64,000 nucleotides of DNA from Mesotaenium endlicherianum (GCA_009602735.1 WELA01005182.1:486245-550244); one strand, 5' to 3'; positions 50,152-63,649 are shown, numbered from the stretch's first letter. Made by a program: numbers and translations. Notes: generated by a model not told the origin, from the letters alone.

Positions 50152-53100
50152 CCTTGCATCGGTGCACCGTGCCTTCATCTTCACGGGTATCGGCGACGCG
50201 GGTGTACGCAGCCCCTTCCACATCCGAATCTAGACCCACACCCATGGAAATCGGAGTTATTAAAAGGGACCCCGCGGCTGCCCGAAAGAGTGGAAGACCC
50301 TCCAATGACACTTATGATGCAAGAAACCAGCAAGGAGTGAAAGCAAGACTCTCCCCGGCTGAAAAAGAAGCTCTCATGACGGCTGGACTATGCTTTTATT
50401 GCAAGGAAAAGGGCCATCATGCACTTTAATGCCCCAAAAAGTTGTTAAAAAACGGACAGCGCCGGTAGGCCAGGAGCCTACCACCCCAAGACCCACTTCA
50501 CGAGAAGACAACAAGCCAAGTGAGGTGGAGACTCCCGTTGAAGACGACGTTCCAGCCCCAATGAGTTTGAGAGCTTACCTTGGAGGAGAGAAGGTCCACA
50601 TCTTGGTGGATAGCGGAGCTCAAGGCAACTTGATTGCTGCAGATTTTGCCACCAAGCACGGTATTACTATGCGAACTCTCGACCACGACGAGGAGATTAT
50701 GATGCCCGAAGGATTCTCCTATCCTACCCCTTCCAAGAAGACGTACCCCTTGGCACTCTCTATCAAGTCCTTCAAGGATAGAGTAGTGTTCTCCCCCATG
50801 CAATTGGGCAAGTACGACGTCATCCTAGGGACGCCTTGGTTGACCAAGCACAACCCCCAAGTTGATTGGAGGACCGGTACTATCAAGATCAAGAATGACA
50901 TCACTTCAAGAATCTGTATTTTGCGCGCAATCCAGAATATCCAGACCCAAGACATCCAGAAGCCGGCACACGAGATACTATTGTCCGCCCTCCAACTCAA
51001 GAGACTTGTGAGGAAGGGACACGAGCTTCTTTTGGCCTTGATCACGCCAAAAGACATCAAGAAAGACATCGAGAGTCAAGAAGGCAGCCCCGTTCCCAAG
51101 GAGATACAAGAAGTCTTTGAGGACTACAAAGAAGTGTTCTCCCCGGAATTGCCCAAGGGCCTACCCCCCAAAAGATTCGTAGACCACAAGATAGAGTTGG
51201 AGCCCGGAAGCAAGCCCATCTCTCGGCCTACGTTCAAAATGTCATACACGGAGCTAGACGAAGTCAAGAAGCAAATCAAGGAGCTACTGGAGCATGGCTT
51301 CATTCGACCTAGCAAGTCGCCATTTGGAGCCCCGGTGCTATTTGTCAAGAAGAAAGATGGTACCTTGAGGATGTGTGTGGACTATCGCGCCCTCAACAAG
51401 ATCACCATCAAGAATCGATACCCGCTGCCGCGCATGGATGAGCTCATGGACCGGCTGGTTGGAGCCAAGTACTTCACGAAGATTGACTTACGGAGCGGCT
51501 ACCACCAGATTCGCATCGCAGAACCGGACATAGAGAAGACGGCATTCAGGACAAGATATGGACATTTTGAGTTCATGGTCCTGCCATTTGGACTCACCAA
51601 CGCGCCAGCAACTTTCATGACTATGATGAACACCATATTTCAGCCCATGTTGGACAGATTTGTGGTGGTATTCATCGATGACATCCTTATCTACAGCAAG
51701 ACCCTTGAAGAGCATGCGAGACACTTGAAAGAAGTCCTTGAAGTATTGAAGCAAAACAAGCTATTTGCAAAGGAGTCAAAGTGCGAGTTTGCCAAACAAG
51801 AAGTGGAGTTCCTAGGTCTCCACGTGACTGTTGATGGCATCAAGATGGACCCCAAGAAGACCACGGTGGTGGAGGAATGGCCAACCCCCACGACCAAGAA
51901 AGAACTCCAGTCATTCTTGGGATTTGCCAATTGGTACAGAAAATTCATCCAAGGCTTCTCGCACATAGCAGCCCCCCCGACAGATCTACTCAAGAAGGAC
52001 AGGCTATATACATGGACCGAGAAAGAGGAAGAGGCATTTCAAGAGTTAAAGCGAAGATTGACCACATCCCCGGTGCTCACACTCCCAAGTCCAAACCCAG
52101 ATTGGCCCTTCCACGTCATCACCGATGCATCTTCCTATGCAATAGGAGCAATCCTGCTTCAAGACCAAGGCAAGGGACTGCAGCCCATCGCCTACGAGTC
52201 AAGGAAGCTAAATCCAGCCGAGCAAAATTATACAACCACGGAGCGAGAGGCATTGGCGATTGTACATGCCTTGAAGGTTTGGCGCTGCTACGTTGAAGGA
52301 CGCAAAGTACTGGTCACCACGGACCACGAGGCGTTAAAGCACCTCCAAACGCAGCCGTATCTCTCAAGGAGACAAGCAAGATGGAGCGGATACTTGCAAC
52401 AATACAACATCACGATTCAGTACCAGCCCGGCAAGACAAACCCGGCTGACCCCCTCTCAAGACTGCAATTAAATGCAGTGATGGTATCCCTGAAGACAGA
52501 TCTGGAAGCTCGATTTTCAGCCGCCTATGAAAGAGACCCTTACTACAAGAACGGAGAAGCAGCCTTGGACCCATGCAAGAAGCAAGAAGGCAATTATTGG
52601 GTGAGGCAAGATACGGGCCAGAGATGTGTTCCTAATGACATAGACCTCCGGCTCTTGCTTCTACGAGAAGCACACGACAACCCTCTTGGAGGACACTTTG
52701 GAATCCTAAGGACCACGGGCGTTCTAGCTAGGACTTATTGTTGGCCAGGCATGTCTAAGCAAGTCAAGGAGTACTGCAGGAGCTGTGACACATGCCAAAG
52801 AATCAAGCCATCATCGCAAAAGGCGGGAGGACTCCTCCAACCACAACCAATCCCCGAAAGACAATGGACGGACATCTCAATAGACCTTATCGTGGACTTG
52901 CCCGTGACACCTCGAGGCCATAATGCAATACTCACGGTGGTGGACAGACTTACCAAGATGGCTCATTTTATTCCCACGACGACTAAGGCTACAGCACCAC
53001 AACTTGCAAGACTCATCTTTGACAACATCTTCCGACTCCATGGACTACCATCAAGAATTGTGTCAGATAGAGATCCAAGATTCACAAGCCATTTCTGGAA

Positions 53101-54005
53101 AAATCTCTTCAAGAACTTGGGTACATCGCTGGATATGTCCACTGCCTACCACCCGCAATCAAATAGGCAAACCAAGCGTATGAATCGTACCCTAAAGACC
53201 TCTCTAAAGGCCTACGTGTCTACTCTGGAGCAAGATTGGGACATGTACTTGACCCCCCTGGAGTTTGCCTACAACAACACAGCGCAGACCTCTACCCAAC
53301 ACGNCGCAGACCTCTACCCAAGAGTCCCCATTCTTCCTCAGTTATGGCTTCCATCCAACCAAGCCGCTGAGCTTCACGGGTGGCCATGATGAAGTACCTG
53401 CAGCCACAGATTTTATGGAGACATTAGAAGCGGCCCTTACAGCAGCGAAGAAGGCTCTTTAACACGCGCAAGATGCTCAAGCAAGAGTGGCAAACAGGTC
53501 CAGAAGAGAAATTACGTACAGAGTGGGTGACAATGTATTACTATCATCCAAGAATATTTCCCTGAACAACAGGCCTGCCAGCAGCAAATTCTCTCCCAAC
53601 TATTTGGGACCCTTTAAAATTATCCAGCAAGTCAACAACGTTACTTTCAAGCTAGAACTTCCCCAGACTATGCACATCGACCCCGTATTCCACGCTTCCC
53701 TCTTCAAGCCATATGTGCAACCCGACAACAAGTTCCCAGGACGTGTGACAACCCCACAAGCCCCAACAATAGTGGATGATCATTTGGAGTACGAAGTGGA
53801 AGACATAGTGGCTATGAGAAATTTCAGGAGACAGCAGCAATACTTGATCAAGTGGAAAGGATATCCAGATTCGGAGAATAGTTGGGTGGCGGCGCACTAC
53901 CTTGACAAAGTTCAGAGAAAGTTGAAGCGCTTCCATGCCGCCAACCCCCATCTTGGACCAGCCCCAAGTCTCTCTACTAGAAGCCCGAAGACTTTAGGGA
54001 GGTAG
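50152..54005 (+). pseudogene. Family A gag end and pol, plus strand (broken fossil)
   Basis: Begins within the gag C-terminus ([15 protein letters not shown], then the zinc knuckle) and runs through protease, reverse transcriptase, RNase H, integrase, GPY/F and chromodomain, almost identical in sequence to 17923-21588. It has a few breaks. Confidence 0.85.
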
Positions 54006-54845
54006 CCTGCCACCATCAAGAAGCAGCAGTAGACCCCTTGGAGGCAGCCTGCAAGAACAAGAAAGAGGAAAAATTGACATTAGACACTCTTCTCTTCTCG
54101 CAGTTTCTGGACAGAAAACTAAAACTGCTACTGGTGATAGGTCTCTGCACAATAAGTTCTTGAAATTTACGTGGCTGTAGTCCATGAGTATCCGGTCATT
54201 TAGAGTCCAAGTTTGCTCAATTTGGAGCACTGGTGAGAGAGATATGATGCTCTAAGTAGAAGGGGGTTAGGCTGCTGGCATTGTTAGGGCAGAATATGCC
54301 TTCTGACAATGTGCCCTCTCCTGAACTTGGAATGCTTTGAAAGTCAAGACTCTGGTAGAACATCTTACAGCGCCCATTTTGAGACTTACTTTGCAGAATT
54401 TGGAGAAGTATAGAAGGACTTATGATTTTCAGAAGTTTCTGCACAGATTTGGAGGAGTGCCTACTCTCTCAGCTCTCAACGACACTCCAGAAATCAAATC
54501 TGGTGACCCGGTAGAGTTCTCCGACGCGGTCCGTCCGGCACTCAAATTTTTAGATTTGGAGCAATTATGTGGACGCTATGAATTTTTGAATTCGTGGCAG
54601 ATTCTGGGCCAACTTGTACAATTTTCTTTATCATTAAGGAGTAGGCTAGCCAATAAGGTCACACCACCCATGACCTTGCCTAGTCTACCTAACATTTGTA
54701 GCACCTGACTTGGCGCCTTGGACTAATCCTCTTCACATGTGTGGCATCTGACTTGAAGCTGTTGACTAGTCTGCTCCACATGTGTAAGACCTGACTTGGC
54801 GCGCCGANGCGCGCCGAGACGTCGCATTTTTTGACGGGGGGGTGA

Positions 54846-55348
54846 TGTAGTGATTTGAGGTATTATATATTAGTTTGCATATATTTCAATGTTTTCAAAT
54901 ATATTTGGAGTAGTATTATGTGGATTCAAGTGTGAATAGGTACTCTAGTGACTTGGTTCATGTCCTTTGAACCTTCTAAGGCATTTTCGAAGTTAGAGGA
55001 AAGACCTAGAAGAACTCCACGTGGCAAAAGTCAAATGTGCCATTTTTAGGTCAAAAGGACATGTGTACATTATTCTAGAAAGAGGTGGCAAGTTTTGGGA
55101 TGTGTTGGGTGCCAACACATCAACATACACCTTCCTAGAAATTACTTATGTAGCAAGTATATAAACAACAGCTAGAATATAGAAAGGCATTCGAGATTCA
55201 CTCTTGTACTTGCCAAAATCCAGAAATATATTAACTTTCAAGAAGCCATCTCTCTTTCAAGAAGCTACCACTTGTGTTCAAAGATCCTTGTCTTGAATAA
55301 ATAAAGTATTATATTTCACTAAGTACTTCATCTATCTGTTTTACTACA
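54846..55348 (+). repeat. Full family A LTR, plus orientation
   Basis: About 503 bp, TGTAGTGATTTGAG to TTTTACTACA, preceded by a G-run polypurine tract at 54836-54845. Its exact terminal CA is joined to gag sequence of opposite orientation, as expected if an LTR end was joined by integrase. Confidence 0.9.
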
Positions 55349-56283
55349 ATCTTTAAGAAGTCCTTCAAGTCGCGTAATTCCACCTTCTTTGCCACCTTGG
55401 GCTTGAGGCCAAAGATGTAGCGGTCAATCTTCTCCTCGAGAGACATGTTGGGGATCTCAAGAGTGAGGGCGTGAAATCTGGATGTATACTCTTGAACGGA
55501 CGTTGTTTGCTTGAGATGGTGGAGCTTTCCTCGGGCAATCTTCTCCGCATTGATGGGCATGAATTGCTTCTTGAGGGCCTCACGAAAATCTGCCCATCTT
55601 GCATATGATGGTGGGGGCTCTTGGCCGAGCATGGGGTGCGCCATAGCTTGATATATAGCCGCTTGATAGTTACGCCACCATGATGTTGCTGCTCCTCTAA
55701 GTAAGGTAACGGCAAAGGGAACGTAGTCCTCCTCGGGTACTTCAAGGAACGCGAGGTACGTCTCCACTTGGTAGAGCCATAAATTCAGGTTGGCACCTTT
55801 CCCGGGGTTGAAAGTGTCGGGTTTGCCGGGCTTGATGAGTTTCCTTGCTCTCGTTGGCTCTTGTGGAGGCGCTTGAGCCGGGGCTGGATTTTGAGCATTG
55901 CTCGCAATAGGGGCAACCATGGCAGCCATAGCTTCTCTTGACGCTTACACGGTTGCTTCATAGGTGGCCAAGCCCACTTGGTTGTGGACGGTCATTAGGA
56001 AGGCTGCCCACTCATTTGCGGGAACTCCTTGTGGTGGGGTCAACTTTGCTATAGCGGCTGCCACGGGATTTGACGGTGCTCCTCCTTGTGGTGCTTCTTG
56101 TTGTCACAGATTTCCTTGAGTAGGCTCTCCCATCGGCGCAGGAGGAGGGTGTGCTCCTCCTTGTGGTGCTTCTTGTTGTTGCAGATTTTCTTGAGTGGGC
56201 TCTCCCATCGGCGCTGGAGGAGGGTCTCTTGGAGAGGAAGGGCCTCCTTCGAAAGCTTGCTGTTGGTCTTGAGGATCGGCCAT
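55349..56283 (-). pseudogene. Partial family A gag, minus strand
   Basis: The N-terminal and capsid-like part of gag behind the leader and primer site of the LTR at 56321. Like the unit at 15333-16613, it carries two copies of the 25-residue proline/glutamine-rich repeat. It is incomplete. Confidence 0.85.
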
Positions 56284-56320
56284 CTTCTTGTGCTACCAAA
56301 GTGCCTAGCTCCGATACCAC

Positions 56321-56824
56321 TGTAGTGAAACAGATTTATAACATACTTAGTGAAATATAATACTTTATCTATTCAAGACAAGGATCTTTGAACACAAGTG
56401 GTAGCTTCTTGAAAGAGAGATGGCTTCTCGAAAGTTAATATATTTTTGGATTTTGACAAGTACAAGAGTGATTCTCCAATGTCTTTCCTATGTTTTAGCT
56501 CTTGCTTATATACTTGCTACATAAGTAATTTCTAGGAAGGTGGATGTTGATGTGTTGGCACCCAACACATCCCAAAACTTGCCACCTCTTTCTCGAATAA
56601 TGTACACATGTCCTTTTGACCTAAAAATGGCACATTTGACTTTTGCCACGTGGAGTTCTTCTAGGTCTCTCCTCTAACTTTGAAAATGCCTTAGAAGATT
56701 CAAAGGACATGAACCAAGTCACTAGAGTACCTATTCACACTTGAATCCACACAATACTACTCCATATATATTTGAAAATATTAAAATATATGCAAACTAA
56801 TATATAATAACTCAAATCACTACA
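56321..56824 (-). repeat. Full family A LTR (outer right LTR)
   Basis: About 504 bp with TGTAGTGA/TCACTACA ends. The primer site TGGTATCGGAGC lies on its left and the target duplication CTGAC follows at 56825. Confidence 0.9.
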
Positions 56825-57156
56825 CTGACCTTCCATGTTATCTTGATCGCTAATTTAAGGTCGGGTTTGTACTACCATTTAGAAGAATGTGATAAGAGCT
56901 TCAATATCACTGAAGTGAACCAACTTAACAATAAAGGAATAATCATTTAATAACGATCTTTATATCACCAAGTAATATTTAAAGTATCTTTTGGTTAACT
57001 CATTAAACATCAAAAGACTAAGTACAACACAATGAGCGTTAAACGGTTTTCACAAGTCATATGCAAGTACAGACTATCAATAATGCAATCAATACTTTCA
57101 TACGTAAGCAAGGTTAGTAAGCAACTTGTATAACGCCTTGCAGTCTTCAGATTTTC

Positions 57157-57656
57157 TATAGTGATATAAGTTAGAATTCATTAATTTGTTTTTATATTTT
57201 AATGCTTTTGAATATTTGTAGAGTAATTTTGTGTGAATCTAAGTGTGAATAGATATTCTAGTGACTCGGTTCAAGTCCTCTGAATCTTTGAAGGCATTTT
57301 TGAAATTAGAACGACCTAGAAGAACTCCATGTGGCAAAACTCAAAAATGCCATTTTAGATCCAAAAGACATGTGTACATTATTCTAGAAAGAGGTGGCAA
57401 GTTTTGGGATGTGTTGGGTGCCAACACATCAACACGCACCTTCCAAGTAATTACTTGTGTAGCAAGTATACAAACAAGAGCTAGAACATAGAGAGACATT
57501 TTAGAATTACACTTGTATTGCCAAATTTGAGAAATATATTAACTTTCAAGAAACCATCTTTCTTTCAAGAAGCTACCGCTTGTATTCAAAATTCCTTGTC
57601 TTGAATAGATAGAGTATTCTAATTTACTAATTTTTTTATCTATCTGTTTCATTATA
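57157..57656 (+). repeat. Diverged solo LTR of family A
   Basis: About 500 bp, aligning end to end with the family LTR but with many substitutions and altered termini (TATAGTGA...TTCATTATA). Its flanks TTTTC and TCTTC form a near-perfect 5-bp target duplication. It is clearly older than the other copies. Confidence 0.8.
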
Positions 57657-58105
57657 TCTTCTCTCAGTAGTCAGTACGGAGAGTTGGCCTCGTTTGTGAA
57701 TGCCGAACTCAATAGTGAACTTAGCATATGTACATGAATGAGTTTATTGTCAAATGACAAGTGCGATGGCATCGCCTACCCGGAAGTTAACCTTGTTAAT
57801 AGAACGTTGGCTAACCAGATCCACAGCCATCTTCCATCATCCCAAATCACTGCCCGCTTAAGGCGTCATCTAGCCATCCATCTAGCATATCACAGAAGAT
57901 GCATTGTTAGACAGTTGGCTACTTTCGCTTAGGTGGTTAGTTGGTTGTCAAAGAATGTGTCAGCAAGCCGACTTAAGTAGACTTTAACTTGCTGCTCTTG
58001 TTTAAGTCATTATATTGAATATTAATTAACGTTTAGAACACTGAGTTATATTAATAATTGTGTATTATTGAAAAAATATATCTAACAATATATTGATTCA
58101 TTACA
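57657..58105 (-). repeat. Family C LTR, diverged
   Basis: About 449 bp in inverted orientation, matching 28588-29079 throughout, including the block that reads GGTTAACTTCCGGGTAGGCG on the minus strand. The left boundary is approximate. Confidence 0.75.
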
Positions 58106-59589
58106 AAAAGCCGTCGTCATGGCCTCCATGCCGTGTGACCTCAATGCTGTTAAAAATGTTCCCTTGTCGGGAGAGATCACCTCGAGGGCATTTTGAACCC
58201 ATCTATTGCTCTTGTATTGGACAATAAACAAGACAAATCCAAAAAAATAAGTTTAGGGAGGATAAGCAAGAAATACGTATCGCCACAATGGGTGCAGCTT
58301 TGCCTCACACAAGTATGCAAAGAAAAGGAGATATATTTGCGGGAAAACAACAAGAGCAAGAAGGCCAAGGCAAATAAAGGAAGGATTAGGGCAAAGAAAA
58401 GCCCGAATGATTGGCGGGTTTTTGACCAAAGGGAAGGTGGTCCTCAAGACTCCTAGAATTTGTTTGCAATCGACAATGTGGACCTCTGGTTTGTCCTATA
58501 GTGGTATTTTTGGGTATTGTTGGTGTCTGGTAGCACTAATGCTTAGAGTGATGTCAAGCCCTGGGAGTGGCACATGGCTCGGTGCAAGACGAGCTTTAAC
58601 GCTTGCTCTTCCAGTCCAACAATTGATCTAGTCATTTTTTGCACGCAGTAGGACCTCCTGATATGCAACGACATGAAATTCAGTGTATTATACCAGTGAC
58701 AGGCTTCATAAAGTTCACTTAAGGTGATACGCACGGAGTTCAAGCAATTGCAACTTTTGCTATTTGAACAATATTAGACCTGCTTTAAGGACATTCACAC
58801 TGATTGTTAAGTGCTGTCATGGACAGTAGTGGCATGCCCCTTAACGTACTCCTTCCATCTCCCAATCTGTGGGGCCGAGGCGAATTAAGCCGTACTACTT
58901 TCTATGCTGGTTTGTGATTGAGTTTGTCACTAAACCTGCGAAATCAATTTATTGTACTTTGGGATCTCTTTTGCAGCTATGAATGCAACTCTGCGGTTCT
59001 GAATTGCCTCGATCTCCTCATCACTCACTAGTTTTCTAGAGGGCGGTGGCGTCAAGCTCGTGCATACTATGCATACATGGAAATCCAAATTTACAGAGTG
59101 ATGGACGTACTTGCCTGCATGCCAGCTGCCTGGAGTTCCAGGCGCAAATATTGGCGCGACCCTAACCGAGGGTGGCCTGCATGAACTATAGCTACTTGCA
59201 GTCAGCTATGGGGCCCCAAGTATTTCATTTTGCACTCTGAAGTATACTTGGAATGTTTAATGAACTTGCAGAGGCCAGCACTGAGTCTGGGTGTGACTTT
59301 TTTTTTGTTAGACTTGGCCTAAGGCGTCAAGAAGGAGGTTGCACTTTATTTCCTGAAACGACATTCTCAGTAATTGCACTTCATTAAATACATGACAACA
59401 TGATTGTGCAGACTCACACCCCGTGCCTTGTTAGAGACTGAGAAACTCATACCAGAGAGCACATTGACAAGTTAGTTTCACAAATTAGCTTGGGTGGCTT
59501 ATGACAGTGCGTGCTGCAGCGTAAAGCAACAGCCTCAAGGTTACATACATTCAAGGACCACCTGTGCATTGCGCAATGTTGTTCTACGT
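58106..59589. other. Stretch without a recognised gene
   Basis: A plus-strand open frame at 58193-58456 encodes a Lys-rich 87-residue peptide (KSKKAKANKGRIRAKKSPND) of no recognised family. Nothing else stands out. Confidence 0.4.
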
Positions 59590-60430
59590 TGTAACGATCT
59601 GAGCTTTTTAGGCGTATTTAGGATATTTTCCTAAAATACCTAAATACGTTATCCTTCTGATTTGTTGAAAGATTGCATTTAGATGAATTTCTTGCCACAC
59701 ACGTGTGCCGACTAATTCCGGTCGATTGGCGAAACGATTTGCAAATGGATCGATAACGTATCCTTGATACTTTGCAAAAGTATGGAATAATTAATGCTAC
59801 TTTGATTAATTATGCACGATCAAGTTAATTAATCACGGATTAATTAACTTCTTTTTACTTTCATTATTTCTGTAATGAATCAGTTCATTATTCATTTAAC
59901 CAATTGCATGTATAAATACAACACTAAATAAGTACTATGTCAATATACTCACATGTGCAAGTTCATCTAAATGAATGTATGTCGATGTAATGCGAGTTTA
60001 CTTACTTTGTCAAAAAGGTCAGCAAGATGACTTTTGTATCATAGTATAGTTTGCTGAAATTTATATAACAATTACATATGGGATATAATATCAATAGGTT
60101 GACATATAGTAAGCTCGCTTGATATTAGTCAGTATACTTAGCTTCAGTACGCTAAGGATAGATCTATTTATTTAGATTATCATTTGTAATTTGGCACATT
60201 TGACCGTAGTGTACTGAAAGCCGGGAGGTTGACTGAGATTCGGTAAACCGATGTCCTACCAATGTGGTTAAGTCCTGGGTAGGCGGAGCCGTCGTCAGTC
60301 AACCGATTAATTAATATGGTCGTTATACCTAGATCCGTGGGTCCCAACTTAACGGGTTTCCCACGAAACGGCGCACCTTGCGCCGTAGTCAACCAGGTGG
60401 TCACTAGGTACATAGCAGGCTGGGATCTCG
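59590..60430 (+). repeat. Possible LTR of a family related to C
   Basis: Starts TGTAACGATCTGAG, contains a TATAAATA box near 59911, and at 60240-60300 carries a block (GTCCTACCAATGTGGTTAAG, then TCCTGGGTAGGCGGAGCCGTCG) closely matching the one in family C LTRs. The right end and any partner LTR were not found, so the extent is approximate. Confidence 0.4.
59613..59648. repeat. Short hairpin CGTATTTAGG...CCTAAATACG
   Basis: Perfect 10-bp inverted repeats with a 16-base spacer that itself has partial symmetry (ATATTTTCCTAAAATA). It lies close to the start of the possible LTR at 59590. Confidence 0.8.
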
Positions 60431-62759
60431 TGGTCCCTCATTCTGGAGAATAGGCTTTACAATCGGATTTCTACTTGCAAGTCATGTGTGCACTTTTGGG
60501 TTCGTTCTAATGACCAGCCTTCACAAAAATTGACATGGTTGCTTCGTCTGCGCTCCAAATGGAGCGAACTAGGACTTTATGGAAAGGTCTCGTTGAGATG
60601 CATCCGTTGCTGTTAACTTTGCTCAATGTGGAGTAGTATTGACAGAGGTATGCCCTCTGAAATTTTGGGGTCACACAGCGGACAGATTCCATGGTTTTGC
60701 ACCTAAGTCAGTGGGATGTGTTTTAGCTACTTTATGGTCATCTGAATGAGAGCGCCTTTGCTATTCAATCCCTGATGTTGTGTATGTGCTTATACATGCT
60801 TGTATGCCTGGTAGACAAGAGGCCATGAGTTTCTAAAGGAGAAGTTCTAGTTCTCAAGCTCGCCTCTTTCTTGTGCCTTGTATTAAAGTGCAACTACGGC
60901 ATACTACGGTAAGTGAGTCAAGGGTATAGAGGAGTAAATGGAATTCATTATAAGGGCGAAGATCGCTCCCTGATTTCACACGCTTCCACCTATCTCTGAT
61001 CTTATATATTGAAATGAAATATAATAATCTTGAATAAGCAAGATTCATTTCAATTTCGGATAATGACTGTCATTGTTTTTTGTTAACGACGATCGTTAAC
61101 GCGAGAGAAAACGACGAACAAAGTGACCCAAGGGAGTTACCGAACGAAATCGAACCCGCGACCTCTCGGCCGCGTCAGCACGATTCCACGACAATTGTAA
61201 ATCAACAATTTTACTATATACACTGTATTATTAGGTATAATACACAAGTATACAAAGTGGTATTTTGTATTATCAAGTATAATACATATATACATAGCGA
61301 GATATGTAATACATATTACGGATATATATTGTAATACCAAGAAGCACTATGACACCTATATAAAGTCATGAGGCTCCTGGCATAAGCCAAGAGTTATGAC
61401 GAAACCTCCCAAGGAGAGGTTTGTCTCCTTTCACATGTCACGTGAAGAGGTAGACCTTTTGGGTTGACATTCAACAAGAACAATTATCCTGTCACAACCC
61501 CCTAACAAATGTGTCGCAGGAGTGCCAAGCGCACTCAGATGGCTGGCGTTGGCAAGTGTAAATACTTGCAGAGTCAATCTCAGTGCAACTCTAAGAGCAC
61601 CTCTTCTTGTCATTGCGTTTTTGTCCAATTTTTGCACAACTTCTTTCTGAAAAGCTTAGAAAAGTTCCTCACGATTCTCTCCAAAGTCAGAATCGTTACA
61701 TATGTGCATCTTGGGGCACTAAAGAGTATCTTAACCTTGTAAATTTGACAAACAAGTCTTCAAGGTACGTAGGACAGAAAGCCCAGCTGAGCTGCATGCA
61801 TACCAAACGTATCCCAACCTGAAGGCCAGGATTCACAAATACCATAAGATCTATTTTACACGACCATTCTCGCTGGTGTGCCAAGCTCCTACACACTCTT
61901 CTTCCGCCTATTCTTGAATTATAAGAAAGGAGGCGTCTGCTTGAAGCCAGCTCATTGCAATTCCATCCACACGAGTACTAGCCTTGAATAATGTACTCTT
62001 CGTCTCTAGAACTTTCCGTATTGAGGCCCACCTGGCGAGCAACCTGCCCTCATGTCTACCCCGACACCTCTTACAAGGGCCATCACATGCACCCCTTCTC
62101 CCCTCCCCCCCCCCACCGCAGACAGCCCCACCGCAGACAGCCCCGCGCCTCCAAGTGGTTCTCCGCGTCCACCCCACGTCCTCCACCTCCACCTCTGCTC
62201 ACGCCCCCTGCCCGCCCCTGCCACACCCTTGCCCGCCCTAAGATGCACCTAACTAGACTAGAGCTTCCCATGGAAAGCTCTTTCTGGCTCCATCTCCGTC
62301 TCCGACCCTGCCCGTAGCATGCTTTCATACAAATAGAATAGGGGTCACTCTGCTGCATAATCAACCTGCCCTCCTCTGCCTCCCATTCCTCCAACCTGGC
62401 ACCTGCCCTTGCCGGCTGCACCCTGATCCTGCCTCTGTCAGCCCCCCCACCAAGAGAAGTAGCGGCCATTGCTGCTGCTTGCCACTTGGCGGCCGCAAGG
62501 TGCGCAGCCGGCCATCGTGGACCTCTCCAGGTGGACTCTGGAGCGCGTGCGCATTGGACCATACGCTTTTCACTGACTTCTCCTTTCCCTCTCCGAACAA
62601 GAGTACGTCGTTGGGGCGTTGCCGGGCAGGCGGGGCAGCGCCTCTCTTGTTCGCCGCTACAGGGCGCATGCGGGAGTTGGCAACGCAACACAGGGTCAAG
62701 GTGAAAGCCCAAGCGTTTTAACAATTAAGATGAGGGCCATTCAATTTTGCTACGTACAT
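60431..62759. other. AT-rich then GC-rich stretch, no gene recognised
   Basis: 61200-61330 is rich in TATAATAC/GTATTAT words. 62050-62720 is GC-rich with overlapping frames on both strands and no identifiable domain. Confidence 0.4.
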
Positions 62760-62926
62760 TGTAGTGAAACAGATAGATAAAGTACTTAGTAAAATACAAT
62801 ACTTTATCTATTCAGGACAAGGATCTTTGAAAACAAGTGCTAGCTTCTTGAAAGAGAGATGGCGTCTTGAAAGTTTAGTATATTTTTGGAATTCGGTAAG
62901 TACAAGAGTGCTTTTGGAATGCCTCT
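62760..62926 (-). repeat. Truncated family A LTR
   Basis: Starts TGTAGTGAAACAGATAG and follows the LTR for about 167 bp before leaving it. No partner end or target duplication was seen. Confidence 0.85.
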
Positions 62927-63596
62927 CATTTCAAGGCGAATCAAGTAGAGAATTGATACTGACAATATATAAGATGTCCAACTCAATGGCTTTTACTACA
63001 AGTACGTACTTTTACAAGGACGTTTACTTGTCATCGGGCTGACCTACAACTTATTACTTGACGTAGGTGCATGAAAAACTTCACCAACCAACATGCAGCA
63101 TGGGGAACCACACAAGGGGATACGCAGTGTAATTGAAATCAACAGTTTTACGCCCGGCCCAACACCTACTCGCATGCTGCTGCTGCACTGCAGTAACAAA
63201 TGCAATGCTCAGAGCGTGCAGACTCCAGAGCTAGCATGTCAGGTGGCGCCGTCGCTGAGCTTCAGGTGGCACCTCCTGACACGCATCGATGAAATTCGAG
63301 TGCTAGCTTGCTTAGAGTGCGCGCAAAGTAGCTAGTTACGCAGCAAAGAGAACATGCGCCTTTCTGTTGTACCTCCTTTGCTTCATCCTGCGTGACATAG
63401 AAGCCAGAGGCTCTCTTGAAAGAGCTCGCGCGCGCGTGGCCTTCCAGCAGGTCACGAGGAAGGGCCGGGAGCAACTCAATAGATTACGAAGGGCGGACCC
63501 AGCGCAGCGCGGGGGACTGGCAGACTGCAGGCCTGACAGCCTACAGGTGGAGAAGGGCTTGCGTGTATACACGAGAACATGCTGATCCAAGCATCA

Positions 63597-63597
<1 letters not shown>
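62927..63597. other. Stretch without a recognised gene
   Basis: Short frames only, with no domain or repeat recognised. Confidence 0.4.
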
Positions 63598-63648
<51 letters not shown>

Positions 63649-63649
63649 N

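Larger units (their letters stand above)
49841..56824 (-). mobile_element. Rearranged family A chromovirus locus with CTGAC target duplication
   Basis: The outer ends are minus-oriented family A LTR sequence (partial LTR 49841-50139; full LTR 56321-56824), flanked by CTGAC at 49836-49840 and 56825-56829. This shows one insertion event of a minus-strand element. Inside, however, a gag end and pol (50152-54005), polypurine tract and a full LTR (54846-55348) lie on the plus strand, followed by a gag part on the minus strand (55349-56283). The locus is therefore internally inverted or carries a second inserted copy. It is broken in several places and contains single-N joins. Confidence 0.85.
56825..58105 (-). 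mobile_element. Partial family C element: LTR plus leader, with a nested family A solo LTR
   Basis: Read on the minus strand, 58105-57657 is a diverged family C LTR (TGTAATGAATCAATATATTG at its start). 57156-56825 continues with the same sequence that follows the family C LTR at 29080. An old family A solo LTR sits between them, and the rearranged family A locus cuts the other end. Confidence 0.7.

Noticed and set aside
61130-61215. tRNA-like stretch on the minus strand (AGGTCGCGGGTTCGATTT)
   Set aside because: It resembles a variable loop and T arm, but the 3' stem does not pair and no acceptor or D arm fits, so neither a tRNA nor a clear SINE can be supported.
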